The position numbers and the translations under genes were made by a program. A stretch of DNA of 64,000 nucleotides from Psychrobacter sanguinis (GTDB lineage: Bacteria; Pseudomonadota; Gammaproteobacteria; Pseudomonadales; Moraxellaceae). The DNA is taken from the NCBI RefSeq assembly GCF_020736705.1, contig NZ_CP085990.1:434001-498000 (forward strand). The letters are read 5' to 3'. The notes beneath the pieces were generated by a model. That model ran no database searches. It saw only the letters and a list, made by a program, of their open reading frames with translations, and had not been told where the DNA came from. Of this stretch, positions 20,066-28,405 are shown piece by piece; position 1 is the stretch's first letter, and every line of letters begins with the position of its first letter.

Positions 20066-21010
20066 ATGCTTGAGCTTCGTCATCTTCAAACCCTATCTGC
20101 TTTACGAGCACACGGCTCACTCGCGGCAGCCGCAGATGAGTTACACGTGACCGCTTCTGCCGTCTCGCATCAATTAAAAGAGCTAGAGAATTACTATGGT
20201 GTGAAATTGGTTAACCGTCGTACCCGTCCTTTGACATTTACCCCTGCAGGCAATGTGGTACTAAAACTGGCGGACAGTATTTTGCCTCAAGTCATAAGAA
20301 CCAAAAATAATCTAAAAAGACTGGCGCACGGTCAAGCGGGACGTCTCAGATTGGCGTCTGAATGTCACAGCTGCTTTGATTGGCTTATGCCGATCTTAAA
20401 TCAGTTTCGACGCGAATGGTCGGATGTGGAGCTAGATTTTGCGACAGGCTTTGAGCCTGAGCCTCATCATCTGCTAAGTGAAGGGGATATAGATTTATTG
20501 ATTACTACCAGTGACTTGGATTTAGAGGGCATTTGCTACCAGCCACTATTTACTTACGAAAGTCGCTTGGTGCTCTCTCCTACTCACCCTTTGGCCAGCA
20601 AAGAGAGTATTGTGCCTACCGATCTGGTGGATCAAACCTTAATTGCTTATCCGGTAGAGGCCAAAAGGCTGGATGTGATTGCTAAGTTTATGGCCCCAGC
20701 CAATGTAAATTTTGCCAAAATCCGTACCACAGAGTTGACCGCAATGCTCATTCAACTTGTGGCCAGTGAAAGAGGCGTTGCTGCACTTCCAGACTGGGTA
20801 GCAGCAGAGTATGAGAAAAAGGGCTGGGTAGTGACTCGTCCGCTTATTTCACCAGACTTGGAGTCGAACAAAGACGCTCGCTCTTTTAGGGGTAACTATA
20901 ATAGACCTGGAGTGTACTGCCAATTGTTTGCCGCGACACGTGAGAAAAGCCAAGATGTGGCCTATATGCAGGGGTTTGCTAAACTATTAGATGAACTGGT
21001 CAAGCCTTAG
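20066..21010 (+). CDS. metR: LysR-type regulator MetR
   Basis: MetR activates methionine biosynthesis genes (metE, metH, metF) with homocysteine as co-effector. The 314-residue protein follows the MetR pattern closely: an N-terminal winged helix (ELRHLQTLSALRAHGSLAAAA, SAVSHQLKELE), RPLTFTPAG, and the effector domain with the MetR-typical ECHSCFDWLMP and IDLLITTSDL and the late GVAALPDW. An insertion around residues 272-286 is not in E. coli MetR. The target genes are not adjacent, so it acts in trans here. The neighbouring symporter is divergent and could be a target. Confidence 0.87.
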   Translation: MLELRHLQTLSALRAHGSLAAAADELHVTASAVSHQLKELENYYGVKLVNRRTRPLTFTPAGNVVLKLADSILPQVIRTKNNLKRLAHGQAGRLRLASECHSCFDWLMPILNQFRREWSDVELDFATGFEPEPHHLLSEGDIDLLITTSDLDLEGICYQPLFTYESRLVLSPTHPLASKESIVPTDLVDQTLIAYPVEAKRLDVIAKFMAPANVNFAKIRTTELTAMLIQLVASERGVAALPDWVAAEYEKKGWVVTRPLISPDLESNKDARSFRGNYNRPGVYCQLFAATREKSQDVAYMQGFAKLLDELVKP

Positions 21011-21240
21011 AGGTTAGATAAGCAAACTTTGATAGACCCAACAGACCCAAGTATAAAATATGCTTAAAAACGGTTTTCCATGCGTTTCGTACATGTTTAT
21101 AGGTACTTCATAACCATACGCTTGCTATATTTATGGACTTTTATGCGTTAGAGAAGACCATAAGCAAGAGTAGCAAGCGTCACTTATTTTCTAAAATATT
21201 TATTTTTCGACTATCAAGCCCCTACAATACTATTAAGTCC

Positions 21241-21612
21241 TTACAATACTAGGCGGGTTAAATAATAGCCAACGGCGGTTGCCACTAGGGTAAACAATAC
21301 ATGAACCCCTATTAAACTTAAGCCGGCAACTATTTTTCCCTCATTTAATAGCCCAAACACTTCGCTACTAAACGTGCTAAATGTGGTCAAGCCGCCTAAA
21401 AAACCGGTTATCACAAATAGCTTCACGTTCGGATGCCAGCTTTGTCCAACTTTCATAAATATCACCATGGCGATACCGATAAGTAGGCCACCCAGCACAT
21501 TGGCGCTTAACGTACCTAAAGGTATCCACGAATGCAGAGGATTGAGCTTCGCCAGCCATGCCCGTAAGCACGCCCCTATTCCAGCCCCAATCCCTATCGC
21601 CAACCACTGCAT
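21241..21612 (-). CDS. crcB: Fluoride channel FluC/CrcB
   Basis: FluC is a dual-topology dimeric inner-membrane channel that exports fluoride. The 123-residue protein has four membrane helices and the family motifs [19 protein letters not shown] and the channel-lining [15 protein letters not shown]. Only one copy is present, as expected for a homodimeric form. I saw no fluoride riboswitch core in the upstream spacer. Degenerate repeats fill that spacer up to tsaD. Confidence 0.95.
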   Translation of the reverse strand: MQWLAIGIGAGIGACLRAWLAKLNPLHSWIPLGTLSANVLGGLLIGIAMVIFMKVGQSWHPNVKLFVITGFLGGLTTFSTFSSEVFGLLNEGKIVAGLSLIGVHVLFTLVATAVGYYLTRLVL

Positions 21613-21660
21613 TTACGTTCCTTACTAAGTTTGAGAGTAAGCTTAAGCGACCAACTGCTT

Positions 21661-21731
21661 TAAAAAACTATGCCTTAAAAAACTGTATCCTAAAAACCGC
21701 GTCTTAAAAGCTGCGTTTTAAGAAATATAGG
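21661..21731. repeat. Degenerate 13-16 nt tandem repeats
   Basis: Successive units begin with TTAAAA or TAAAAA (21661, 21675, 21691, 21704, 21718) and vary in the rest. They lie in the crcB-tsaD spacer. Confidence 0.65.
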
Positions 21732-21762
21732 CTATCGCCAATATTCTATTTAACCTAAGACA

Positions 21763-21798
21763 GTCAATTCATCTAAAGCAATCAATTCATCTAAAGAA
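21763..21798. repeat. Tandem duplication of an 18-nt unit
   Basis: TCAATTCATCTAAAG(C/A)AA occurs twice in direct succession, differing at one base, just downstream of the tsaD stop codon. Confidence 0.9.
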
Positions 21799-21813
21799 AT
21801 CAAAACCGCCAAC

Positions 21814-22854
21814 CTAAGTTAAGGCTGGCAACTCGCTAATATTCCATCTAGGGACACAGCTGACCGCCAAATCATCGGCTTGTCCTGCCTGCAAACGCTG
21901 ATAGCCTGCATAGGCAATCATTGCTCCATTGTCGGTACACAGCTCAAGTGGTGCATAATGTACGGTCGAATTGATTTTTGCTAACTCTTTTTCTAACGTG
22001 TCACGTAGATGGAGGTTGGCACTGACACCGCCTGCGATGACCAGTTGCGACATGCCTGTTTGTTTAAGAGCTTTGACACACTTTTTAACCAGAGTATCGA
22101 CCACTGCATGTTGGAAGCTGGCCGCTATATCCGCACGAACCTGCTCGTCCGAATCTGAGCCTGGCGTGTCTTTAATGAGATTGTGTACCGCAGTTTTCAT
22201 ACCACTAAAGGAGAAGTCTAACCCTCTATGCAGCATGGGTCTTGGTAAGTCGTAAGCTTGTGGATTTCCAGATTGAGCCAGACGTGCTACGTTAGGACCG
22301 CCTGGATAAGGCAAGCCTAACATCTTAGCGGCCTTGTCGAAGCACTCCCCTGCCGCATCATCAATACTTTCCCCTAATATCTCATACTCCCCAATGGCAT
22401 GAGCGGCCACCAATAGGGTGTGTCCTCCTGAAACCAACAAAGATACAAAAGGAAATTTCGGTGGGTTTGGACCCAACAGTGGAGACAATAAATGACCTTC
22501 CATATGATGCACCCCAATGGCTGGAATATCTAGCGCATAGGCTAAGCTACGTCCAAACAGCGCACCAGTCATCAATGCCCCTATTAGCCCTGGACCTTTG
22601 GTAAAGGCAATAGCATCCATCTCATGTTTGCTAATACCGCACTGGGCCAGTAATTCATCAAGTAAGGGTACTAGTTTACGAATATGGTCACGGCTGGCAA
22701 GTTCAGGTACCACACCACCATACGTTGCATGCAATTCAATTTGAGAATACAGTACTTGCCCCAGTAGTCCGCTCTTACCTTCTACAAGGCGATCACTGTC
22801 AAAAATGGCCAATCCTGTTTCGTCACATGATGTCTCTAAACCTAAAACTTTCAA
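21814..22854 (-). CDS. tsaD: tRNA N6-threonylcarbamoyladenosine transferase TsaD
   Basis: TsaD transfers the threonylcarbamoyl group to A37 of ANN-decoding tRNAs, together with TsaB, TsaC and TsaE. The 346-residue protein has the ASKHA-fold start [12 protein letters not shown], the metal-binding HMEGH motif (His117 and His121), SGGHT and the late [10 protein letters not shown] and [10 protein letters not shown] segments. The initiator is a TTG at 22854: an in-frame stop lies six codons upstream with no ATG between, and AGGTG precedes the TTG at about 6 nt. In many gammaproteobacteria tsaD is next to rpsU; here rpsU is about 2 kb away and divergent. Confidence 0.97.
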   Translation of the reverse strand: MKVLGLETSCDETGLAIFDSDRLVEGKSGLLGQVLYSQIELHATYGGVVPELASRDHIRKLVPLLDELLAQCGISKHEMDAIAFTKGPGLIGALMTGALFGRSLAYALDIPAIGVHHMEGHLLSPLLGPNPPKFPFVSLLVSGGHTLLVAAHAIGEYEILGESIDDAAGECFDKAAKMLGLPYPGGPNVARLAQSGNPQAYDLPRPMLHRGLDFSFSGMKTAVHNLIKDTPGSDSDEQVRADIAASFQHAVVDTLVKKCVKALKQTGMSQLVIAGGVSANLHLRDTLEKELAKINSTVHYAPLELCTDNGAMIAYAGYQRLQAGQADDLAVSCVPRWNISELPALT

Positions 22855-22937
22855 GTCGCACCTACTGTTTTAATAAGGGGAATATTCTGTCGTTGATGGT
22901 ATGAATACCACCAACACACGATGAACGGATTTCATGA

Positions 22938-22974
22938 CAAAAAAATACCGCCATGTGTCTACACAATGGCGGTA
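22938..22974 (-). terminator. Terminator after the cytochrome gene
   Basis: TACCGCCAT pairs with ATGGCGGTA, and the loop adds GTGT/ACAC. On the minus strand the stem is followed by TTTTTTT. It lies about 80 nt past the cytochrome stop codon. Confidence 0.9.
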
Positions 22975-23055
22975 GTTTATCAGATTATCAAGTGAGTTTT
23001 CAGGGTATACAAGTCAGCTCAGCGTGGTAAAGGTGATTAACTCGAACCAAGCTTA

Positions 23056-23610
23056 CTAGCTGGCGTTGTCTACCATATAATCCACAGCAGCATGAACCTG
23101 TTCTACAGTCACTCCATCAGCAGCTTGAGCTGGCATCGCATTAAAGCCTTCTGCTGAATGCTTGTATAAGGTTTCTTTGCCTTTGGCAATACGCGGTGCC
23201 CAATCCTCAGGATTGGCAAATTTAGGCGCATTTAACAAGCCTTTTTCGTGACACAACTTACATTTGGCCTCATACAGCTTAGCCCCTGCGTCTGCCGCTA
23301 AAGGTGCTGCCGCTTCTGCTGGCTCAGACTCCGCTGATTCAGTCGCGGCTTCAGGTTGTTCTGGCTCTGCTACCACTTCTTCTTCCGGTGCTACTTCAGG
23401 CTCTGCAGTCTCAGTCGCGGGTTCGGTAACAGGTTCAGTAGTAGCCGGTGCACTTTCACTAACACTAGGCTCAGCCGCTGTATCAGACTTTGATTCACCG
23501 CTGCAGCCTACTGTTAGGCCCAAGGTCAATATACCTGCCAAAAGTAGAGTGGCTTTATTCAAAGGGGCTAGTGACTTTTTATTACTGGATTGTTTACTTC
23601 TTTTTAGCAT
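23056..23610 (-). CDS. Membrane-anchored c-type cytochrome (cytochrome c5-like)
   Basis: This is a probable monohaem electron carrier at the periplasmic face of the membrane. The ATG at 23610 is preceded by GAGG at 6 nt; a GTG 12 nt earlier lacks one. The N-terminus has a hydrophobic helix ending LTVGC, a plausible lipobox. About 75 residues of Glu, Ala, Pro and Thr follow as a flexible tether, then a class I cytochrome with haem site CKLCH and a distal Met in FNAMPAQA. The layout matches cytochrome c5/c555-type proteins with long linkers. The partner oxidase or reductase is not visible here. Confidence 0.85.
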   Translation of the reverse strand: MLKRSKQSSNKKSLAPLNKATLLLAGILTLGLTVGCSGESKSDTAAEPSVSESAPATTEPVTEPATETAEPEVAPEEEVVAEPEQPEAATESAESEPAEAAAPLAADAGAKLYEAKCKLCHEKGLLNAPKFANPEDWAPRIAKGKETLYKHSAEGFNAMPAQAADGVTVEQVHAAVDYMVDNAS

Positions 23611-23733
23611 GAGAAACCTCACCTTTGCTATTTAATCAATTAAAAGATAAAACATTTATTAAGTCATAAGCTTGATGCGACCAGATAACGACACTAACAA
23701 CGCCTTTGCTTAAATGTATCTACTTAAGAAAGC

Positions 23734-24165
23734 TTATTGTGCTGCCGCTTCTTTTTGGTCTGCTGGCTGTGCTGCTGTAGCATCAGTCGCTGTTGTAGCC
23801 TCTGCTGGTGCAGCTGTACTTGCGGCTGCATCCGTTGCTGGCGCTTCTGTCGTGGTGCCAGTTGCAGTGGCTTCACCAGCTGCAGGATCAGTAGCGGCGG
23901 CTCCGTCGGTTGCTGCATCAGTACCAGCAGCTGCAGCATTAGGGGCAGCGGCAGCAGGGGCGATATCTTCTGGCGCTAAAAACTCATGTTCTGGGGCATT
24001 TGCTTTGGCAAGTTCAGCAGCTTCATCCAATTTATCGACAGCTTTAACTTCATGCTCTCCACCACCACATGCGGTTAAAGTGAAAGCAGCAGCAAACATA
24101 ATAGTGGTTAATTTTACTGCACGACCTGCCGCAATTTTATTGCTTAGAAGACGGGTTAGTGACAT
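23734..24165 (-). CDS. Small Ala/Thr-rich lipoprotein of unknown function
   Basis: I do not recognise a family. The 143-residue protein starts at an ATG with AGGAG about 8 nt upstream. After a basic N-region it has a hydrophobic stretch ending in lipobox LTAC, then GGGEHEVKAVDKLDEAAELA, and the final about 80 residues are nearly all Ala, Thr, Glu, Asp, Gly and Pro. There is no haem site or other catalytic motif. Its tail resembles the tether of the cytochrome gene immediately downstream on the same strand, and both may share a transcript. The spacer 24166-24587 beyond it shows nothing further. Confidence 0.7.
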   Translation of the reverse strand: MSLTRLLSNKIAAGRAVKLTTIMFAAAFTLTACGGGEHEVKAVDKLDEAAELAKANAPEHEFLAPEDIAPAAAAPNAAAAGTDAATDGAAATDPAAGEATATGTTTEAPATDAAASTAAPAEATTATDATAAQPADQKEAAAQ

Positions 24166-24587
24166 TTCTTACTCCTAAAAGGGTGGTTAATATAGGGGGT
24201 AGACAAAGAGGGTAAATATAAAAGCCATAAAAAGATATCTATGAATTTATGAAACCCTTAGCGGTCTAAAAATGACCTATATATAGTTTATCAACGTTAC
24301 CTTGTAATAATATCACATCACTTAATTAGTCACTATCGCCAACATTGCTTTTGTCTTAATAATTCAAAAATCGTGAAACAAATTTTCTATCTATTTGATT
24401 CATTTTAAATGAATGTTTAAGGTTATTATAAACGCTTTAAATTTACTCTTCAAACTAATTTTTCAGTTTTTATAACTGCTAATATGTGTATCAAAAACAA
24501 CCTTTATTAAAGATTATTTTAGTCAGTATTGCCTTGTTAGAGTTTATTATATTGGTGAGCCTTATAACTTTAATAACAGCCTATAAC

Positions 24588-24616
24588 TTGACAATGGCTC
24601 TAATTTTTAGTATATT
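24588..24616 (+). promoter_or_regulatory. Promoter of rpsU
   Basis: TTGACA (24588-24593), a 17-nt spacer and TATATT (24611-24616) make a near-consensus sigma-70 promoter about 150 nt upstream of rpsU. The leader contains a hairpin with arms GCCGTA (24677-24682) and TACGGC (24697-24702). Confidence 0.8.
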
Positions 24617-24772
24617 CTCGCTCTTATTCTAACATTCGTAATAGAATATTTAGTTTATATCCTAGCAATAGCTGATGCCGTAACCCTATGAGACACTACG
24701 GCTAATACCAATCACACAGCATTGTTAATGTTCCTAGTCTCTAATTTCCACTACTTTTATTAAGGAGTCTGC

Positions 24773-24988
24773 ATGCCTTCAGTTAAGGTTAAAGAAAACG
24801 AACCTGTTGATATCGCTATCCGTCGCTTCAAGCGTGCCTGCGAAAAAGCTGGTGTTTTATCTGATGTACGTAAGCGCGAGTTTTACGAAAAGCCAACGCA
24901 AGAGCGTAAGCGTAAAAAGGCAGCAGCAGTAAAACGCTACAAAAAGAAATTACAGCGCGAGTCTATCCGTACAACTCGTATGTACTAA
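24773..24988 (+). CDS. rpsU: 30S ribosomal protein S21
   Basis: S21 is a late-binding small-subunit protein needed for initiation on natural mRNAs. The 71-residue, strongly basic protein begins [20 protein letters not shown] and ends in an Arg-rich tail, the standard length and sequence of the family. AAGGAG sits just upstream of the ATG. In E. coli rpsU leads an operon with dnaG and rpoD; here it is separate and followed by its own terminator, with yqeY next, an arrangement also common in other proteobacteria. Confidence 0.98.
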   Translation: MPSVKVKENEPVDIAIRRFKRACEKAGVLSDVRKREFYEKPTQERKRKKAAAVKRYKKKLQRESIRTTRMY

Positions 24989-25054
24989 TCAATTCTATTG
25001 CTCCTTAAATGGTGCATAGAGGCTAAAGTTTAATTTTTTTAGCCATTGATTAAG

Positions 25055-25124
25055 AAAAACCACCTTATTTTGTCGCCTATCCCGCATACTTTGCTGATGG
25101 CGCCATAATATAGGTGGTTTTTTT
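25055..25124 (+). terminator. Terminator after rpsU
   Basis: AAAAACCACCT pairs with AGGTGGTTTTT across a loop of about 45 nt, which contains a smaller GC-rich hairpin. Seven T follow. Confidence 0.75.
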
Positions 25125-25282
25125 ATGCTAAAATTTTTATACCAAAAATAACTGTTAAGTTTTCCCCGCTTAGATAATACTCATTTTAGACGATAATTAG
25201 CTTAAACAGACAATACTCAGCTGAGATAGCAGTCATTACGTTATTTAAGTGATAACCATAACAATATAATAAGGATTTAATC

Positions 25283-25732
25283 ATGAGCGCATTAAAAGAT
25301 CGAATTACCGAACAAGTTAAAACCTCAATGAAAGCGCGTGAGTTAGAAAAAGTAAAGGTATTACGTAACGTACAATCGGTTATAAAGCAAATTGAAATTG
25401 ACCGTAAAATTGAACTTGATGATGCCGGTGTACTGGAAATTTTACAGAAGCAATTAAAACAACGCCAAGAATCATTGACTGTGTTTCAAGACAATGGCCG
25501 TGAAGACTTGGCTCAAAAAGAGCAGTTTGAAATCGATATTATCAATGAATTTATGCCACAACAAATGGATGAGGCTGAATTGGCTAACTTGATCAATCAG
25601 GAGATAGCCGCTCAAGGTGCAAGCTCAATGCAAGACATGGGTAAAGTTATGGGTGCGTTAAAGACTAAAACTGCGGGCCGTGCTGACCCTGCCATTATGT
25701 CACAATTGGTCAAAAAAGCATTAATGGGTTAA
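25283..25732 (+). CDS. GatB/YqeY domain protein
   Basis: This is a soluble 149-residue protein of the YqeY family, related to the tRNA-binding tail domain of the GatB amidotransferase subunit. The family pattern is evident: LKDRITEQVKTSMKARELEKVKVLR near the N-terminus, then the FQDNGREDLAQKEQFEIDIINEFMPQQMDE region and GKVMGALKTKTAGRADPA near the end. Its cellular role is not established. Fusion or neighbourhood with rpsU and dnaG is common, and here it follows rpsU. AAGGA precedes the ATG. Confidence 0.93.
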   Translation: MSALKDRITEQVKTSMKARELEKVKVLRNVQSVIKQIEIDRKIELDDAGVLEILQKQLKQRQESLTVFQDNGREDLAQKEQFEIDIINEFMPQQMDEAELANLINQEIAAQGASSMQDMGKVMGALKTKTAGRADPAIMSQLVKKALMG

Positions 25733-25803
25733 GTCGCTTATTTAAAGATTTAGCTATTTATTAAATAGCCACATCTATTAAATAGTTAACTCATCTACTA
25801 CAG

Positions 25804-27528
25804 CTAGGGACGAAAGTCTCTGGCTGTTTTCACTTCTGCGATTTCATTATTAATATTGGCCAATAAAGGTTTGGGATTGAAAGCAGCATTAGGTTGTGAA
25901 CTTAAGTCTTCAACCTGTTTTTTGGCTTGCTGTAAAGACACTAAAGCATCCGTATACTTGCCTCGCCATAACTCTCCTTTGGCCCGATAGCGTAGTGCAT
26001 TAACTAAAGTAATATTCTTGACTAAGACAGTGTCTGCGTTGCTAGTATTGCTGACATTAGGACTAATGGCCATCAATTCATAAGCCCGTTGTAAGCGATA
26101 TAAGCTCTCTAAGTCGTGAGGTCTGCTTTGTACCAAAGGCTTAACCATAGCAATCACTTCATTATATTTACCAAGCTGCAACCAAGAATCGGCCAATAGC
26201 AGCTTAACATCGCGGCGCTCTGGATAAAGTCTGTAATAAGGCATGAGTACTTTTTCTGCCACTTGCCACTGCCCTTGTAAGCCAGCAATTTGTGATTCTG
26301 TTATCGCTAATAAAATCTCAAAAGAAACTTTATCTGCAGCAGAAGCAATGGCGGTATTTGCTTTTAGCTTCTTAATTCTATCGGCTGCTTGTTGATAACG
26401 ATTTTGTTTTGCATACCAGTAGGCCAGTGCCAATTCAGCGCCTTTGTTTTTGGTAGCGGCAATCTCAAGCTCACCCTCAGTCGTCTGGTTGCTCAGCATT
26501 TTGAGTCGCCATTTTAGTAGCTCAAAACTAAGCGGCTGCCGTTTACTGTTTAATGCCAAGGTTGGGTAACTATTGGCACGACTTTGAGCTTCACTTAGAC
26601 GCTCAGAACTTAAAGGGTGGGTCATAATAAAACTGGGAAGATAGGCATTGTCGCTCATATTTAGCTGCGACTTTTTGTCCAATGTCCCAAAAAACTTAGG
26701 CATGGCTCTAGGGTCATATCCTGACTTTGCCATCAGCTGCATACCTATACGATCAGCCTCGCGCTCGTTACTGCGACTGAATGCCATTTGCGCATTAAGT
26801 GCTGCCGTTTGACTGCCCATCATTACCGCTGCGGCCGCATCACCATCAGCAGCAGAAGCGGCAATGGCCGCTAATACACCGCCAATTTGCATCAGTAATG
26901 CTTTACGACTGGCCTCATCACGGTGTTCATAATGGCGTTGGCTTAAATGGGCAACTTCATGGGCAATGACGCTGGCCAGCTCATCCACACTATTGGCTTC
27001 AACAACGGTACCGGTATGGATTCCCATTACTCCGCCTGGAATAGCAAAAGCATTAATACTGGCATTGTTTATCAGCAATAAACCCAGTGGCGCCTGTGTT
27101 CGAGCTTGGGCGTTAATTTGCCAGACGATGGCCTCAAGCTGCTCTTGTGACCAAGGGTCATTAAGTAAAGGGGCACTTTTGCCCAACTGTTGCAAGGACC
27201 ATTCACCCAATGCCTTATGTTGATTGACCTCAATAAAACGTCCCCCACCACTGCCCAACTCTGGTAAGCTAAATTGAGGCGTATCTAAGCTACTTGAGCC
27301 ATTTGGAATAGAAAAAGAAGCCGTATTTTTAGACCCCATGTTGCCTGACCAAGCATTTGTGGACCATGTACTTCCTGACCACACATAGTCCGCCTTATCC
27401 TCAGCAAAGGCAGAATGACCAGCCCCAAGCAACGCTAAAACAAGTACCCAAGGCATCTTGACCACTACCGATTTTGAAGCACGGTAATCGAGTTTGAAAG
27501 TCGATGCTTTATATTGCATTAATCGCAT
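25804..27528 (-). CDS. Periplasmic M48 metalloprotease with TPR region (BepA-like)
   Basis: BepA-type proteases act in the periplasm on stalled or misfolded outer-membrane proteins such as LptD and BamA. The protein has a signal sequence (hydrophobic stretch MPWVLVLALLGAGHSAFA), the zinc motif HEVAHLSQRH, the third ligand in SNEREADRIG, and a C-terminal helical TPR-like region of about 250 residues. The start is uncertain: ATG codons at 27528, 27519 and 27456 are all possible and none has a strong ribosome site. The last would give a compact signal peptide. It is convergent with yqeY across a 71-nt gap containing a short palindrome. Confidence 0.87.
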   Translation of the reverse strand: MRLMQYKASTFKLDYRASKSVVVKMPWVLVLALLGAGHSAFAEDKADYVWSGSTWSTNAWSGNMGSKNTASFSIPNGSSSLDTPQFSLPELGSGGGRFIEVNQHKALGEWSLQQLGKSAPLLNDPWSQEQLEAIVWQINAQARTQAPLGLLLINNASINAFAIPGGVMGIHTGTVVEANSVDELASVIAHEVAHLSQRHYEHRDEASRKALLMQIGGVLAAIAASAADGDAAAAVMMGSQTAALNAQMAFSRSNEREADRIGMQLMAKSGYDPRAMPKFFGTLDKKSQLNMSDNAYLPSFIMTHPLSSERLSEAQSRANSYPTLALNSKRQPLSFELLKWRLKMLSNQTTEGELEIAATKNKGAELALAYWYAKQNRYQQAADRIKKLKANTAIASAADKVSFEILLAITESQIAGLQGQWQVAEKVLMPYYRLYPERRDVKLLLADSWLQLGKYNEVIAMVKPLVQSRPHDLESLYRLQRAYELMAISPNVSNTSNADTVLVKNITLVNALRYRAKGELWRGKYTDALVSLQQAKKQVEDLSSQPNAAFNPKPLLANINNEIAEVKTARDFRP

Positions 27529-27770
27529 GGTGGACTGTAAAGGGCGCAAATATCTATTCCTTGAGGGGCTTGGCGGTGTTGGAAAATTCGCTTGAATTTT
27601 ATTTCTTTGGCATCACTATTAAATCTTCTTTCGATGATACCATCATAATCGGTTAACCTTATATCATCATTTCTCGGATGTAATTTTTTATAGTAACCCA
27701 AGTTATACAATGGCTTAGCGACTGTTTTTATAGGCTAACTTTTTATACCTTTGTCATTGAGCCACTATTA

Positions 27771-27838
27771 TTATTTAGCTCCTGCTCTTATTAAACTCCC
27801 ACTGTTATTAAACTACTAGCGTTATTAAGCTAATATGA
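27771..27838. repeat. Four degenerate copies of a 17-nt unit
   Basis: Units starting TTATT(T/A)A(A/G)CT occur at 27771, 27788, 27805 and 27822 in the spacer upstream of the TusA-like gene. The centres vary while the starts are conserved. Confidence 0.8.
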
Positions 27839-27849
27839 AATACTTATTA

Positions 27850-27878
27850 TTACCAATGTGTTATGAAAGAACTATAAT
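27850..27878 (+). promoter_or_regulatory. Candidate promoter for the tusA-like/rpoH pair
   Basis: TATAAT (27873-27878) follows TTACCA by 17 nt, about 95 nt upstream of the TusA-like gene. The -10 is perfect and the -35 weak. Confidence 0.45.
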
Positions 27879-27971
27879 AAAAGTCTGTCGTAAAAATCCG
27901 GTCATGAAGGATTGACCTGTCCTCTTCTCTATATTTACTTTCTCTATATTTACTGAATAAAATGGCACTCT

Positions 27972-28349
27972 ATGATACATATTAATTTAGCAAGTGATGA
28001 TCAACAAGCCCTGCTTAAAGATAGCCTTGATACGCTACCCGTTTCTGAAACCGAAAAACTTAATGCGATTACTCCAGAATTAAACATTACTGCCTTGGTC
28101 GATGGCCGTGGTTTAGCTTGCCCAATGCCTCTATTAAAAACCAAAGTTGCCCTACGCACTATGAAGCCTTCAGAAAGTGTTTATATCTTAGCCACCGACC
28201 CAAATTCACAAACAGATTTAGATGCTTTTTGTCAGCAAGCAGGGTTGCAACTTGTGCTTAGTACCTTAAGTAATAAGTCTTTGGATGATAGTTTAGAAAA
28301 ACTCGATACAATCTTTCACCTCATCATTACCAAAACGAATGGTAACTAG
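27972..28349 (+). CDS. TusA-like sulfurtransferase domain protein
   Basis: This is a small cytosolic sulfur-relay-type protein. Of its 125 residues, the last about 80 form a TusA/SirA fold with the signature ALVDGRGLACPMPLLKTK, in which the Cys of CPxP would carry persulfide, followed by the MKPSESVYILATDP strand. An N-terminal extension of about 40 residues is not part of the usual domain. In E. coli TusA hands sulfur to TusBCD for tRNA 2-thiouridine and also affects sigma-S and rpoH levels. Adjacency to rpoH (56-nt gap, same strand) suggests a shared transcript. Which TusA-family role it has is not settled. Confidence 0.85.
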   Translation: MIHINLASDDQQALLKDSLDTLPVSETEKLNAITPELNITALVDGRGLACPMPLLKTKVALRTMKPSESVYILATDPNSQTDLDAFCQQAGLQLVLSTLSNKSLDDSLEKLDTIFHLIITKTNGN

Positions 28350-28405
28350 GGGGTGCAATCCATTACAATAGACCTCAATAAAGTTATTACTTTGAAGGTC
28401 AAAAC

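Noticed and set aside
21613..21813. Fluoride riboswitch upstream of crcB
   Set aside because: No conserved riboswitch core could be found. The spacer is occupied by degenerate tandem repeats.
23737..24178. Long open frames on the strand opposite the Ala/Thr-rich lipoprotein
   Set aside because: Low-complexity coding sequence (GC-rich repeats of Ala and Thr codons) keeps all frames open; these are shadows.
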